64,000 bases of DNA from Rhizobium sp. AQ_MP (GTDB taxonomy: Bacteria > Pseudomonadota > Alphaproteobacteria > Rhizobiales > Rhizobiaceae): NCBI RefSeq assembly GCF_014237835.1, contig NZ_JACJVI010000001.1:310001-374000 (forward strand), in the 5' to 3' direction. Position numbers and translations under genes: made by a program. Positions within the stretch are counted from its first letter, which is position 1; every line of letters begins with the position of its first letter. Under the pieces are notes generated by a model that saw only the letters and a program-made list of their open reading frames with translations, had not been told where the DNA came from and did no database searches. Positions 17,352 through 25,657 of this stretch are shown piece by piece.

Positions 17352-17371
17352 GGGGAGGCCGAAGCCTCCCC
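17352..17371 (-). terminator. Hairpin after fadD with UUCG tetraloop
   Basis: An 8-bp perfect stem (GGGGAGGC/GCCTCCCC). On the minus strand the loop reads TTCG, an especially stable tetraloop. It lies 15 bases after the fadD stop. The downstream sequence (CTTCGTCTTG) is only weakly T-rich, so termination may be partial. Confidence 0.55.
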
Positions 17372-17374
17372 AAA

Positions 17375-17388
17375 TTTAAATCGATTTA
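17375..17388. promoter_or_regulatory. AATCGATT-centred operator-like palindrome upstream of pgi
   Basis: TAAATCGATTTA (17377-17388) is a perfect 12-bp palindrome. It contains the same TTTAAATCGATT found before the sugar kinase gene. It overlaps the fadD stop codon and lies about 95 bases upstream of the pgi start, so pgi is the likelier target. Confidence 0.4.
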
Positions 17389-19092
17389 TTTTCCGTCGCG
17401 CAACTCGCGCCGCAGGATCTTGCCGACATTGGTCTTCGGCAGTTCGGTACGGAATTCGATGTAGCGCGGCCGCTTGTAATTGGTGAGGTTCGCGGCGCAA
17501 TGCGCCTTCAGCTCGTCGATGGTAAGGTTCGGATCCTTCTTCACCACGAAGAGCTTGACTGCTTCGCCCGAATGCTCGTCCGGTACGCCGACGGCCGCGC
17601 ATTCCAGCACGCCCGCATGCATCACGGCCACTTCCTCGATCTCGTTCGGATAGACGTTGAAGCCGGAGACCAGGATCATGTCCTTCTTGCGGTCGACGAT
17701 CTTCACATAGCCGCGTTCGTCCATCAGGCCCATATCGCCGGAGCGGAAGAAGCCGTCCTCGCTCATCACCTTGGCCGTTTCTTCCGGGCGCTGCCAGTAG
17801 CCGGCCATGACCTGTGGTCCACGGATGCAGATTTCGCCTACTTCGCCGATCGGCAGCGTGTTGCCGTCCTCGTCACGAATCTCGATATCGGTCGAGGGAA
17901 GCGGCAGGCCGATCATCCCGGTGAATTCGCGCACGTCGAGCCTGTTGACGGTCGCTACCGGCGAGGTCTCGGACAGGCCGTAGCCCTCGGTGATCGGACG
18001 GCCCGTCATGTCGAGCCAGCGCTCGGCTACCGGCCGCTGGATCGCCATGCCGCCGCCCAGAACCAGCATCAGCGAGGAGAAGTCGATCTTCTTGAATTCC
18101 GGGTTGTTCATCATCGCGTTGAACAGCGTGTTGAGGCCCGGGAACACATGCGCCTTGAAGCTCTGCAGCTCCTTGATGAAGGCCGGGATATCGCGCGGAT
18201 TGGCGATGAGCAGATTATGGGCGCCAAGAGCAATGCCCATCAACGAATTCACGGTCAGCGCGAAGATATGGTAGAGCGGCAGCGCGCAGACGAAGTTGAG
18301 CACGTCGGGACGGGCCTGGCCGGCAAACGCCGCTTCCAGCCACAGCGCGATCTGCTGCTTGTTGGCGAGCAGATTGGCATGCGTCAGCGTCGCGCCCTTG
18401 GAAACGCCGGTTGTGCCGCCGGTATACTGCAGGAAGGCGACATCGCTCGACGCCACGTCGACAGGCTTCAGCGACTGCCTCTCGCCTTGGGCCAGCATGG
18501 CCTTGAAGCCGGTATGACCCGGGATCGACCAGGCCGGGACGAGCTTTTTCACCTTGCGGACCACGAGATTGACGATGTGACCCTTCAGGCCCAGCATGTC
18601 GCCCATAGTGCAGACGACGACATGCTTGACGTCGGTGCGGGCCACGACCTGTTCCACCGTATGGGCGAAGTTTTCCAGAACCACGATCGCCTTGGCGCCT
18701 GAGTCCTTCAACTGGTGCTCAAGTTCGCGCGGTGTGTAGAGCGGGTTGACGTTCACGACCGTCATGCCTGCGCGCAGGATGCCGTAGACGGTCACCGGAT
18801 TCTGCAGGATGTTCGGCGTCATGACAGCGACGCGGTCACCCTTGGCGAGACCCTTGGACTGCAGCCAGGCGCCGACCTTGCGGGACTGCTGCTCCAGTTC
18901 GCGGAACGTCATGCCCCGACCCATGCTGGAGAAAGCCAGCCGGTCAGCGAATTTCGCGCAGCTCGCTTCAAACAGCGCACCGAGCGAGGGATGCGCGTGC
19001 GGCGCGATTTCGGCCGGAACCGAGGCCGGATAGGAATTGACCCAGATCTTTTCTGCTGCGCGCCCGCTGAGGCGGCTCAAGGTTTCCGTCAT
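17386..19092 (-). CDS. fadD: Long-chain fatty acid CoA ligase
   Basis: The product has 568 residues. The AMP-binding signature YTGGTTGVSKGATLTH, the A5 motif YGLSETSP, and the C-terminal SGDMGLMDERGYVKIVDRKKD with the hinge and catalytic Lys region are all present. It activates fatty acids to acyl-CoA at the inner membrane for beta-oxidation. The start at 19092 is supported by GGGAGGA 7 bases upstream. A perfect operator-like palindrome lies about 120 bases upstream and recurs near the nitronate monooxygenase and acyl-CoA dehydrogenase genes. Confidence 0.94.
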   Translation of the reverse strand: MTETLSRLSGRAAEKIWVNSYPASVPAEIAPHAHPSLGALFEASCAKFADRLAFSSMGRGMTFRELEQQSRKVGAWLQSKGLAKGDRVAVMTPNILQNPVTVYGILRAGMTVVNVNPLYTPRELEHQLKDSGAKAIVVLENFAHTVEQVVARTDVKHVVVCTMGDMLGLKGHIVNLVVRKVKKLVPAWSIPGHTGFKAMLAQGERQSLKPVDVASSDVAFLQYTGGTTGVSKGATLTHANLLANKQQIALWLEAAFAGQARPDVLNFVCALPLYHIFALTVNSLMGIALGAHNLLIANPRDIPAFIKELQSFKAHVFPGLNTLFNAMMNNPEFKKIDFSSLMLVLGGGMAIQRPVAERWLDMTGRPITEGYGLSETSPVATVNRLDVREFTGMIGLPLPSTDIEIRDEDGNTLPIGEVGEICIRGPQVMAGYWQRPEETAKVMSEDGFFRSGDMGLMDERGYVKIVDRKKDMILVSGFNVYPNEIEEVAVMHAGVLECAAVGVPDEHSGEAVKLFVVKKDPNLTIDELKAHCAANLTNYKRPRYIEFRTELPKTNVGKILRRELRDGK

Positions 19093-19209
19093 GTAATCCT
19101 CCCGAATCAATGGTCTGCCGTGCACGCCCTTTCGGAACCGGTTCCTCCCCAGGTCCCGGAAGCTTATGCTTTCGCACCGGCAGTGCAAGTGCGAGAACGC
19201 TATATAACC

Positions 19210-19225
19210 TTGACGTAAACGTCAA
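19210..19225. promoter_or_regulatory. Operator-like palindrome in the fadD promoter region
   Basis: TTGACGTAAACGTCAA is a perfect inverted repeat of 7-base arms around AA, about 120 bases before the fadD start and overlapping probable promoter elements. Closely related sites occur at 23105-23126 and 63603-63624. From memory it resembles operators for acyl-CoA catabolism regulators such as LiuR; the regulator itself is not in the window. Confidence 0.6.
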
Positions 19226-19321
19226 CAATTCCATCACGCGTCTCAGCGCTGGATTGTGGGGAACCATGCGGGAGCGCTTCCCGTTACCTCTTTCATCGAC
19301 AACCAGGAAGGAGGATTTTCC

Positions 19322-19717
19322 ATGTTGCAGGAAAACCGCAATACCGCCGCCGGACAGGATCCCTATGTCAAGGATACCCCGAGCCTGATCGCCAGCGACA
19401 AGGTCGAGGGCACAGCCGTTTACGGCCGCGATGGCGATCGTATCGGTTCCATCCAGAGGGTCATCCTCGAAAAGAGGGGCGGCCGTGTCGCCTATGCCGT
19501 TCTCGGTTTCGGCGGCTTCTGGGGGATCGGCGACGACTATTACCCGCTGCCGTGGGAAAAGCTGACCTATGACGAAAGCCTCGACGGCTATCGCATCGAC
19601 CTCACCAAGGAACAGGTGGAGGGGGCGCCACGCGCTCGCGACGATAGCGACGAGTGGTACCGTAACAATGGTCGTTCGGTCTATGACTACTATGGCGTTC
19701 CGCCTTACTGGATCTGA
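19322..19717 (+). CDS. PRC-barrel domain protein
   Basis: The product has 131 residues. The PRC-barrel core (about 20-85) shows VEGTAVYGRDGDRIGSI followed by GRVAYAVLGFGGFWGIGDDYYPLPW, as in many alphaproteobacterial stress-associated PRC proteins. The C-terminus is acidic and Tyr-rich (YYGVPPYWI). The start at 19322 follows AAGGAGGA at good spacing. It is monocistronic with its own terminator. The role is unknown; members often bind RNA-processing or photosynthetic partners, but none is suggested here. Confidence 0.85.
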   Translation: MLQENRNTAAGQDPYVKDTPSLIASDKVEGTAVYGRDGDRIGSIQRVILEKRGGRVAYAVLGFGGFWGIGDDYYPLPWEKLTYDESLDGYRIDLTKEQVEGAPRARDDSDEWYRNNGRSVYDYYGVPPYWI

Positions 19718-19750
19718 CCGTTCGACGACCTTCGTCGACCATCATGAGAA

Positions 19751-19780
19751 GGCGTCACCCGAACCGGGTGGCGCCTTTTT
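19751..19780 (+). terminator. Rho-independent terminator after the PRC-barrel gene
   Basis: A 10-bp stem (GGCGTCACCC with GGGTGGCGCC, one G-U pair), a 5-base loop and five T at once after it, 34 bases downstream of the stop. Confidence 0.88.
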
Positions 19781-19845
19781 CTTGCGGTTGACATGATGGG
19801 CCTGACCGGAGAAACCACGCGGCAGAGTGGTTTTGGGAGGCGGGC

Positions 19846-20787
19846 ATGCACGGCACTGAAGGGATCGACGCGGCGAAAGGCAAAGTGACAGCAGCAGTGG
19901 TCGGCATCGATCTGGGCGGTACCAAAATTCTGGCCGGGATAGCCGATCTTGAAGGCAAGGTTCTGGCCACCCTCCGCGAAGAGACCGCTCACGGCCCGGG
20001 TGCGCCCGTCCTCGATCAGATGGCCGCTCTCGTTGGCAACCTCGCGATCAAGGCGGGTCTGGACGTGGCAAGCGTCTGCCGCGTGGTGATCGGTGTGCCG
20101 AGCGCGGTGTCGCCGAAAACCGGTCTTGCTTCTCTTTCGCCCAATCTGGCCCTTCCAGAGGACCGGCCCTTGGCCGAGCTGATGTCGGACCGTCTGCGTC
20201 TGCCTGTCGATGTCGAAAACGACGTCAATCTCGCAGCTTTCGGCGAGGCGGTTGCCGGCGCAGGGAGGGGCCTCGACAATGTCGCCTTCCTCTCCTTCGG
20301 CACCGGCGTCGGCCTGGGTCTGGTTGTAGATGGCAGGATGCTGCGCGGTGCCTTCGGGCGCGCAGGCGAAATCGCCTATCTGCCGACCGGATCGGACGTG
20401 CATCGGCGCGCACCCAGGTCGGAAAACGGTCTCTTCGAGGATGAAGTCGGCACCCGGGGTGTGGTATCACGAAATCCGGATATCGGTGGCGTCCGCGAAC
20501 TCTTCGAACGTGCAGAGGCCGGCGACGCAACAGCCAGAGAAGCTATCGATGATCTCGCCCGGCGGGGCTCGGTCGGCTTGGCCTCCGTCCACGCGCTGAT
20601 TGATCCTGAGGTGACGGTCATTGGTGGCGGAATCGGCAGCCAACCCTGGTTTTTCGAACGCATCCGCCACCATCTGGCGCCGTTGCTTCCCTTCGACTGC
20701 CACCTCGAGCCGAGCCGCCATGGCGCCGAAGCCGGCATGCTGGGCGCTGTGCTGAATGCGGTCCACAGGGAAACGCGACGCGCTTGA
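19846..20787 (+). CDS. ROK-family sugar kinase-like protein
   Basis: The product has 313 residues. The ATP-binding GIDLGGTKI and the catalytic region ENDVNLAAFGEA with its Asp fit an active ROK kinase (glucokinase/N-acetylglucosamine kinase type), with FGTGVGLGLVV as the second phosphate loop. The ROK zinc motif (CxCGxxGC) is absent; the segment after GEIAYLPTG reads SDVHRRAPRSENGLFE. There is no helix-turn-helix, so it is an enzyme rather than a repressor. The substrate cannot be assigned. The gene stands alone, upstream of tRNA-Thr on the other strand. Confidence 0.8.
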   Translation: MHGTEGIDAAKGKVTAAVVGIDLGGTKILAGIADLEGKVLATLREETAHGPGAPVLDQMAALVGNLAIKAGLDVASVCRVVIGVPSAVSPKTGLASLSPNLALPEDRPLAELMSDRLRLPVDVENDVNLAAFGEAVAGAGRGLDNVAFLSFGTGVGLGLVVDGRMLRGAFGRAGEIAYLPTGSDVHRRAPRSENGLFEDEVGTRGVVSRNPDIGGVRELFERAEAGDATAREAIDDLARRGSVGLASVHALIDPEVTVIGGGIGSQPWFFERIRHHLAPLLPFDCHLEPSRHGAEAGMLGAVLNAVHRETRRA

Positions 20788-20816
20788 GGTTCAAAGACTG
20801 AGAGACGGAAGTTATA

Positions 20817-20892
20817 TGGTGCCGCTTACGTGACTCGAACACGTGACCCCATCATTACGAATGATGTGCTCTACCGACTGAGCTAAAGCGGC
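20817..20892 (-). tRNA. tRNA-Thr (anticodon CGT)
   Basis: The gene has 76 bases including an encoded CCA. The acceptor stem pairs GCCGCTT with AAGCGGC. The D arm contains AGCTCAGTCGGTAGAGC and the T arm GTTCGAGTC. The anticodon stem CATCA/TGATG encloses loop TTCGTAA, giving CGT, which reads ACG threonine codons. Confidence 0.96.
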
Positions 20893-21016
20893 CCGCGCTG
20901 AACGGGTGTTGACCCGCCGCGTTGGTGAGGGGCTGATACAGGGATTGCCCGCTGATTTCAAGACGGATTTCGGCGGCCGGGGGAAAAAATCCTGGGCCGC
21001 CGAAACGTGCACCTGC

Positions 21017-22078
21017 TTACTTCAGGGGCCATGTCTTCGGCCATTCGGACGGGTCGATCTGCTGATCCTCACTGAACTCGGAAGGGCAGTCGCGGAAGGT
21101 TTCCTCGACAAGCGCGAGCTGCGCACCCATCGCGCCTTCGACAAGCTTCCACTCGCTGTAGGTGCCGCAGTCGCCCACGCCACGTCCCTTGAAAAAGGAC
21201 GAGAAAGTCCGCTCCTTCCAATCATAGCCAAGATTGAAGGCCTGTATGCTGGCGCTCGGTGCGCCCTCGACCATGCCTGGGAAGGCAAGTGGCGTGATCA
21301 TCTCATAGGCGTCGACATAGGCTGCGAACGGCATGTTGTAGGCACCGCTCGAACCACAAGGTGTGATGTAAACAGTGGTGTTGTCGTCGATCTTGTGGGA
21401 AAGCGCATTGCCCTCGAGCATCGACGGCTCGGTGCCGGCGCAGGCGCCACCTTCGGCAAACTGGCTGCGGATTCCTGCCGGCAATTCCTCGATCGTTGTG
21501 ATGTCGTTGACCGGAAGAGGTGCGTTCGGCGCCTTGTCGCCGATAGATACCAACGCATCGGTATGGCCAATACGGTCCTGGTATTCGTCGATGAAGAGCA
21601 AGCTCGCTGCGGCACCTGCCAGCGGAACCTCCCCCTCGACACGTTTTTCGCCGCGGCTCAGGCGGATCACGGCTGTCGAGCCGTTCTTCAAAGCCTCGAT
21701 CAGGCCGCTGCCGGCCAGATCTCCGCTGACCGCCAGGGAGCCTGCAACCGTGTCGACAGCGACATCCTCCCCGCCAAAGCGAAACGCTTCGCCGCCATCA
21801 ACGGTGATGCTGACTTCCGCAGCCCCGTCGCTTTCCGTCAGGCTGCTGTCGCTGGACGAGAACATGATCGAGACCGGGGCTTCCGGCTTGCCGCTGCGGC
21901 GCAGTTCGACGCTCGACAAGGCACTGTCGGACAGGAACTGGCGCATGGTGCAGGCTCGTGTTTGGCCGCAGAAGGTCTGCCAGGACTTAAATTCCTTGTA
22001 GCTCTCATCTTCCGCCTGGGCCATGGGTGCGCCACCGAGAAGAAAAGCGAGCGTGATGAGAAGCTTGGTATGGCGCAT
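21017..22078 (-). CDS. DUF1176-family exported protein
   Basis: The product has 353 residues with a signal peptide (MRHTKLLITLAFLLGG..., cleavage near AQA-EDE). The length and features match DUF1176 proteins of rhizobia: an FKSWQTFCGQTRACTMRQF opening with paired cysteines, a central beta-rich part, and C-terminal FKGRGVGDCGTYSEW with another Cys. It is probably periplasmic with disulfides. The function is unknown. It lies downstream of, and on the same strand as, the nitronate monooxygenase gene with a 47-base gap. Confidence 0.8.
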   Translation of the reverse strand: MRHTKLLITLAFLLGGAPMAQAEDESYKEFKSWQTFCGQTRACTMRQFLSDSALSSVELRRSGKPEAPVSIMFSSSDSSLTESDGAAEVSITVDGGEAFRFGGEDVAVDTVAGSLAVSGDLAGSGLIEALKNGSTAVIRLSRGEKRVEGEVPLAGAAASLLFIDEYQDRIGHTDALVSIGDKAPNAPLPVNDITTIEELPAGIRSQFAEGGACAGTEPSMLEGNALSHKIDDNTTVYITPCGSSGAYNMPFAAYVDAYEMITPLAFPGMVEGAPSASIQAFNLGYDWKERTFSSFFKGRGVGDCGTYSEWKLVEGAMGAQLALVEETFRDCPSEFSEDQQIDPSEWPKTWPLK

Positions 22079-22125
22079 GGGGTCCCCGCAAAAACGAATC
22101 TGCGGGGACGCTAGCAGTCACGGCC

Positions 22126-23085
22126 TCAGCCGCAAATCGCCTTTTTTGCGTTCAAATATTCGCGCTCGAGACGGTCGACGACCACTGCGACCGGCTCGAC
22201 GGCCTTGACCGCGCCAATGCCTTGGCCGCAGCCCCAGATATCCTTCCAGGCCTTCGCCCCCGTAGTGGCCTTGTCGAAGTCCATTTTCGAAGGATCCGCG
22301 ACAGGCAGGTTGTCCGGATCGAGCCCGGCCGCCTTGATCGACGGCTTCAGGTAGTTTCCGTGTACGCCGGTGAAGTAGTTGGAATAGACGATGTCGTTTG
22401 CATGGGCATCGACGATGGCCTGCTTGTATTCGTCAGACGCCCGTGCCTCTTCGGTCGCGATGAAGGGCGAGCCGATATAGGCCATGTCGGCACCCATCGC
22501 CTGGGCAGCCAAGACCGCGCCGCCATTCGCTATGGCGCCGGCGAGCAAAAGCGGTCCATCGAACCATTCGCGGATTTCCTGGACTAGGGCGAAAGGCGAA
22601 AGCGTGCCCGCATGTCCGCCGGCGCCCGTAGCGACCGCGATCAAGCCATCGGCACCCTTTCGGATCGCCGAATTGGCGTGGCGATTGTTGATCACGTCAT
22701 GCAGCACGATGCCGCCATAGGAGTGCACGGCGGCATTGACCTCCGGAACGGCGCCCAGCGATGAGATGACGATCGGCACCTTGTATTTGACGCACATCAT
22801 CAGGTCGTGCTCAAGCCGCTTGTTCGACATGTGCACGATCTGGTTCACGGCAAAGGGCGCGGCCGGGCGATCGGGATTCTTCGCGTTGTGAGAGGCGAGT
22901 TCTTCGGTGATCTCGGCCAGCCATTCGTCGAGTTGTGCCTCGGGTCGGGCATTAAGCGCGGGAAAGGCGCCGACAATCCCGGCTTTGCATTGGGCGAGTG
23001 TCAGCTTCGGATGTGATATGATGAAGAGCGGCGAGGCCACGACGGGAAGCCTCAGATTGTCTTTCAGGATCGGCGGCAGGGCCAT
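22126..23085 (-). CDS. Nitronate monooxygenase (2-nitropropane dioxygenase family)
   Basis: The product has 319 residues, an FMN-dependent TIM-barrel enzyme. Visible are VVASPLFIISHP at the start, ATGAGGHAGTLSP with the catalytic His, and LLAGAIANGGAVLAAQAMGADMAYIGSPFIATEE for the phosphate-binding end. It oxidises alkyl nitronates or related substrates. The start at 23085 is chosen because GGGAGGTGA lies just upstream. An operator-like site lies 20-41 bases before the start and is shared with fadD and the acyl-CoA dehydrogenase gene, suggesting co-regulation with fatty acid catabolism. Confidence 0.9.
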   Translation of the reverse strand: MALPPILKDNLRLPVVASPLFIISHPKLTLAQCKAGIVGAFPALNARPEAQLDEWLAEITEELASHNAKNPDRPAAPFAVNQIVHMSNKRLEHDLMMCVKYKVPIVISSLGAVPEVNAAVHSYGGIVLHDVINNRHANSAIRKGADGLIAVATGAGGHAGTLSPFALVQEIREWFDGPLLLAGAIANGGAVLAAQAMGADMAYIGSPFIATEEARASDEYKQAIVDAHANDIVYSNYFTGVHGNYLKPSIKAAGLDPDNLPVADPSKMDFDKATTGAKAWKDIWGCGQGIGAVKAVEPVAVVVDRLEREYLNAKKAICG

Positions 23086-23104
23086 CACTTCACCTCCCAT
23101 GAAG

Positions 23105-23126
23105 TTTACGTTTACGCAAACGTCAA
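23105..23126. promoter_or_regulatory. Operator-like site before the nitronate monooxygenase gene
   Basis: The site reads TTTACG-TTTACG-CAAACG-TCAA, with ACG recurring every 6 bases. It matches the site at 63603-63624 in 19 of 22 positions and shares the ACGTCAA arm with the perfect palindrome before fadD (19210-19225). It lies 20 bases from the start codon, where a bound protein would block transcription. Confidence 0.6.
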
Positions 23127-23354
23127 ATAGCAGATCGCAGCAAGCGAGGAAAGCCGGTCCGTCAATACCACTGCGACCTCGCCAGGCAGTCATGTCGACC
23201 GGGTGGACCAGACGCCGCCCGGTCGGCCTCATTCCTGTGTTTATTCGACGCCATACCAGTTTTCCGGGCTTGTGCTCGAAAAATCCAGAGTTTACCGAAT
23301 CGAAATCATGTTTGCGATGTGGCAGGGGCGACCCCCGAAGGAGTATGGCGGCCA

Positions 23355-24536
23355 ATGAGTGGATTGGAAACGGCCATCAGAAACGCCCTGGAGCGCGCCG
23401 ACCGTTCGAATGCGGAAGCACGTGCGCGCGTCTATCAATCGGCGCGTCAGGCGCTCGAAGCCGGCCTGCGCAAGCAGAACATCGATGACCCCGAAGCCGT
23501 AAACTATCAGCGCCGTCGGCTGGAGACGCTTATTCATTCCATCGAGCTGGAAGAACGCGCCCGCCTTGAAGTGCGTGTCGAGCCTTCTCACCGAGGTGTC
23601 GCAGCACCCGTTTCATCGACCATGCGGCCTGCAGCGGAACCGATTGCGCCACCGCCGATCGACCGGCCGGCCGGGCGCGTCGAGCCAGGTTTTGCGAGCA
23701 TCGATCCGCCGATGGCGCCTCAGCCCGTCCAGCGGGAGCCGGTGTTTGAAGATGATTTCGATCCTGCGCCACGTGCGTCGGTGGACACCCATGCCGATGA
23801 CGAAGGGCCGATACCCGACATGCGGTCGGAACGCCCGCTGAAAGCGCCGCGCCGTCGCAAGGGGCTCTTTGCGAGGCTGATGATCACGTCAGTCTTTCTG
23901 GCGACACTCGGCATTGGTGCTTGGTGGGTCTATTCCTCCGGACTGCTTCTTTCTGAGGCTGCACGCGACACCTCCGTTCCCAATCCTCCGCCGCGTGTAG
24001 AGGCTGAAGACTTCACTGAGGCACCCCAGGCTACCGCGCCAGCGGGATCGGGCGGCCCCCAGGCACTCGATGCCCAAGGTGGCTTTTCCGATGACTGGAT
24101 CGAAGTCTTCGAGCCGCAGCAGATCTCGTCCTTGCGTCCGCGCGCCAACGCGCTCGTCGATATCGTGACCGCCAGCGACGGCAGTGCCGCACAGATCATT
24201 TCCCGCAGTGGCGATCAGGCCGGCGTTATCGAGGTGACGGTGCCCACGGAAGTGCTGCGCGAACTGGCAGGCCGTACCTCCACGATCGCGCTGACCGTGC
24301 AGTCGACGGACGACAAGCCGGTGCAGATTTCGGTGGAATGCGATTTTCCGCGCATGGGCGACTGCCCGCGCCACCGCTTCACGGTCAACCCGCAAAAGCT
24401 CGATGCGCTTTTCCGGGTGTCCTTTGACAATGGCATGGCGCCATCCACGCCAGGCCGTCTGTTGATAAACGCGGATCTCGAAGGCCGCGGGCGTGGCGTC
24501 AATCTCTACGCTGTCCGTGTGCTGCCCGGGCAGTGA
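23355..24536 (+). CDS. Hypothetical membrane-anchored protein, 393 residues
   Basis: I cannot name a family with confidence. The N-terminal 80 residues are helical and charged (SNAEARARVYQSARQAL, RRRLETLIHSIELEERARLE). A Pro/Ala-rich linker runs to about 165. There is one membrane helix near 175-200 (LFARLMITSVFLATLGIGAWW), and then an exported, beta-rich C-terminal domain with two cysteines (VECDFPRMGDCPRHRF). The topology is probably cytoplasmic N-terminus and periplasmic C-terminus. AAGGAG lies about 12 bases before the ATG, a little far. It is divergent from the nitronate monooxygenase gene and convergent with ppk2. Confidence 0.8.
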   Translation: MSGLETAIRNALERADRSNAEARARVYQSARQALEAGLRKQNIDDPEAVNYQRRRLETLIHSIELEERARLEVRVEPSHRGVAAPVSSTMRPAAEPIAPPPIDRPAGRVEPGFASIDPPMAPQPVQREPVFEDDFDPAPRASVDTHADDEGPIPDMRSERPLKAPRRRKGLFARLMITSVFLATLGIGAWWVYSSGLLLSEAARDTSVPNPPPRVEAEDFTEAPQATAPAGSGGPQALDAQGGFSDDWIEVFEPQQISSLRPRANALVDIVTASDGSAAQIISRSGDQAGVIEVTVPTEVLRELAGRTSTIALTVQSTDDKPVQISVECDFPRMGDCPRHRFTVNPQKLDALFRVSFDNGMAPSTPGRLLINADLEGRGRGVNLYAVRVLPGQ

Positions 24537-24575
24537 ACGTGTTAAGGGGGAGCCCAGTGCGGAGCGCCGCCCTTC

Positions 24576-25457
24576 CTACTTCAGGAAGTCCGGTCCGCTG
24601 CCGATGATTTTTTTGTCGAGCTTGCCGATCTTTTCGAGATCCTTACCCTCGTAGTCCAGCGACTGCAGCATGTGACGGATGAGATTGAGCCGTGCGCGGC
24701 GCTTGTCATTGGCATGCAGGACCGTCCAGGGCGCGCGCTCGGTGTGGGTTTCCTTCAGCATCCGGTCGCGCTTCTTGGTATAGTCGTCCCACTTGTGCAG
24801 CGCTGCAATATCCATCGGTGAGAGTTTCCAGCATTTCAATGGATCATGCCGACGGTCATGGAAGCGCTTGAGCTGCATCTCCTGTCCGGTATCCAGCCAG
24901 AACTTGAAGAACCGGATGCCCTCCCTTTCGATGAGCTTCTCGAACCGCGGCACTTGTTCGAGAAAACTCTCATACTGGTCTGGCGTGCAGAAACCCATGA
25001 CAGGCTCGACGCCTGCGCGGTTGTACCAGGAGCGGTCGAAGAGAACGAATTCGCCAGCCGTCGGGAAGTGCGAAACATAGCGCTGGAAGTACCACTGGCC
25101 CCGCTCGGTTTCCGTCGGCTTGGTCAGGGCGACGACACGGGCCGAGCGTGGGTTCATGTAAGAGAGTGTCGCGTGGATTGCGCCACCCTTGCCCGCTGCA
25201 TCGCGGCCCTCGAAGAGCGCCATCACCCGCTCGCCGGTCTTCTGCATCCAGAACTGAACCTTCACCAGTTCGATTTGGAGTTGGGTAAGCTGCTGCTCGT
25301 AATCCTTTTCGGAAAGCTTCTTGCCATACGGAAAGCCGCCGGACTTGAGCGCATTGTCCTCGATCCAGGCAGGTAGATCGGGTAGGTCGATGTCGAAAAT
25401 CCTCTGGGTGCCCCCCACCGACAATGTCACTGCCCTGCTTTCTGTCTGCGCATCCAT
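24576..25457 (-). CDS. ppk2: Polyphosphate kinase 2 (class I)
   Basis: The product has 293 residues, a one-domain class I PPK2. Walker A is [12 protein letters not shown], Walker B is [18 protein letters not shown], and the lid region [19 protein letters not shown] is present. It moves phosphate between polyphosphate and nucleoside diphosphates. It is divergent from phoR, so polyphosphate metabolism sits beside the phosphate-starvation genes. No convincing Pho box is visible in the shared 200-base gap, only a single CTGTCAT. Confidence 0.94.
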   Translation of the reverse strand: MDAQTESRAVTLSVGGTQRIFDIDLPDLPAWIEDNALKSGGFPYGKKLSEKDYEQQLTQLQIELVKVQFWMQKTGERVMALFEGRDAAGKGGAIHATLSYMNPRSARVVALTKPTETERGQWYFQRYVSHFPTAGEFVLFDRSWYNRAGVEPVMGFCTPDQYESFLEQVPRFEKLIEREGIRFFKFWLDTGQEMQLKRFHDRRHDPLKCWKLSPMDIAALHKWDDYTKKRDRMLKETHTERAPWTVLHANDKRRARLNLIRHMLQSLDYEGKDLEKIGKLDKKIIGSGPDFLK

Positions 25458-25657
25458 CCGCGGCTCCCTTTGGTTTGTGTGCGTTCGATCGCTCTACTTG
25501 AGACCAAGCCGAAATGAAGTTCAAGCCGGTCGGTTCTGCCTGCACCTTGGCATCTAGGCGGGGATAGGACGGGGAAGCGATGGCACAGCGGCGTAACTTC
25601 TGTCATGAATCCCGGATATCAGGCTTCCAAGGACAAAACGGCAGAGAGTGTGTGCGC

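Noticed and set aside
25600..25617. CTGTCAT in the ppk2-phoR gap as a Pho box
   Set aside because: The unit 11 bases later (CCCGGAT) does not match, so it is a single half-site only.
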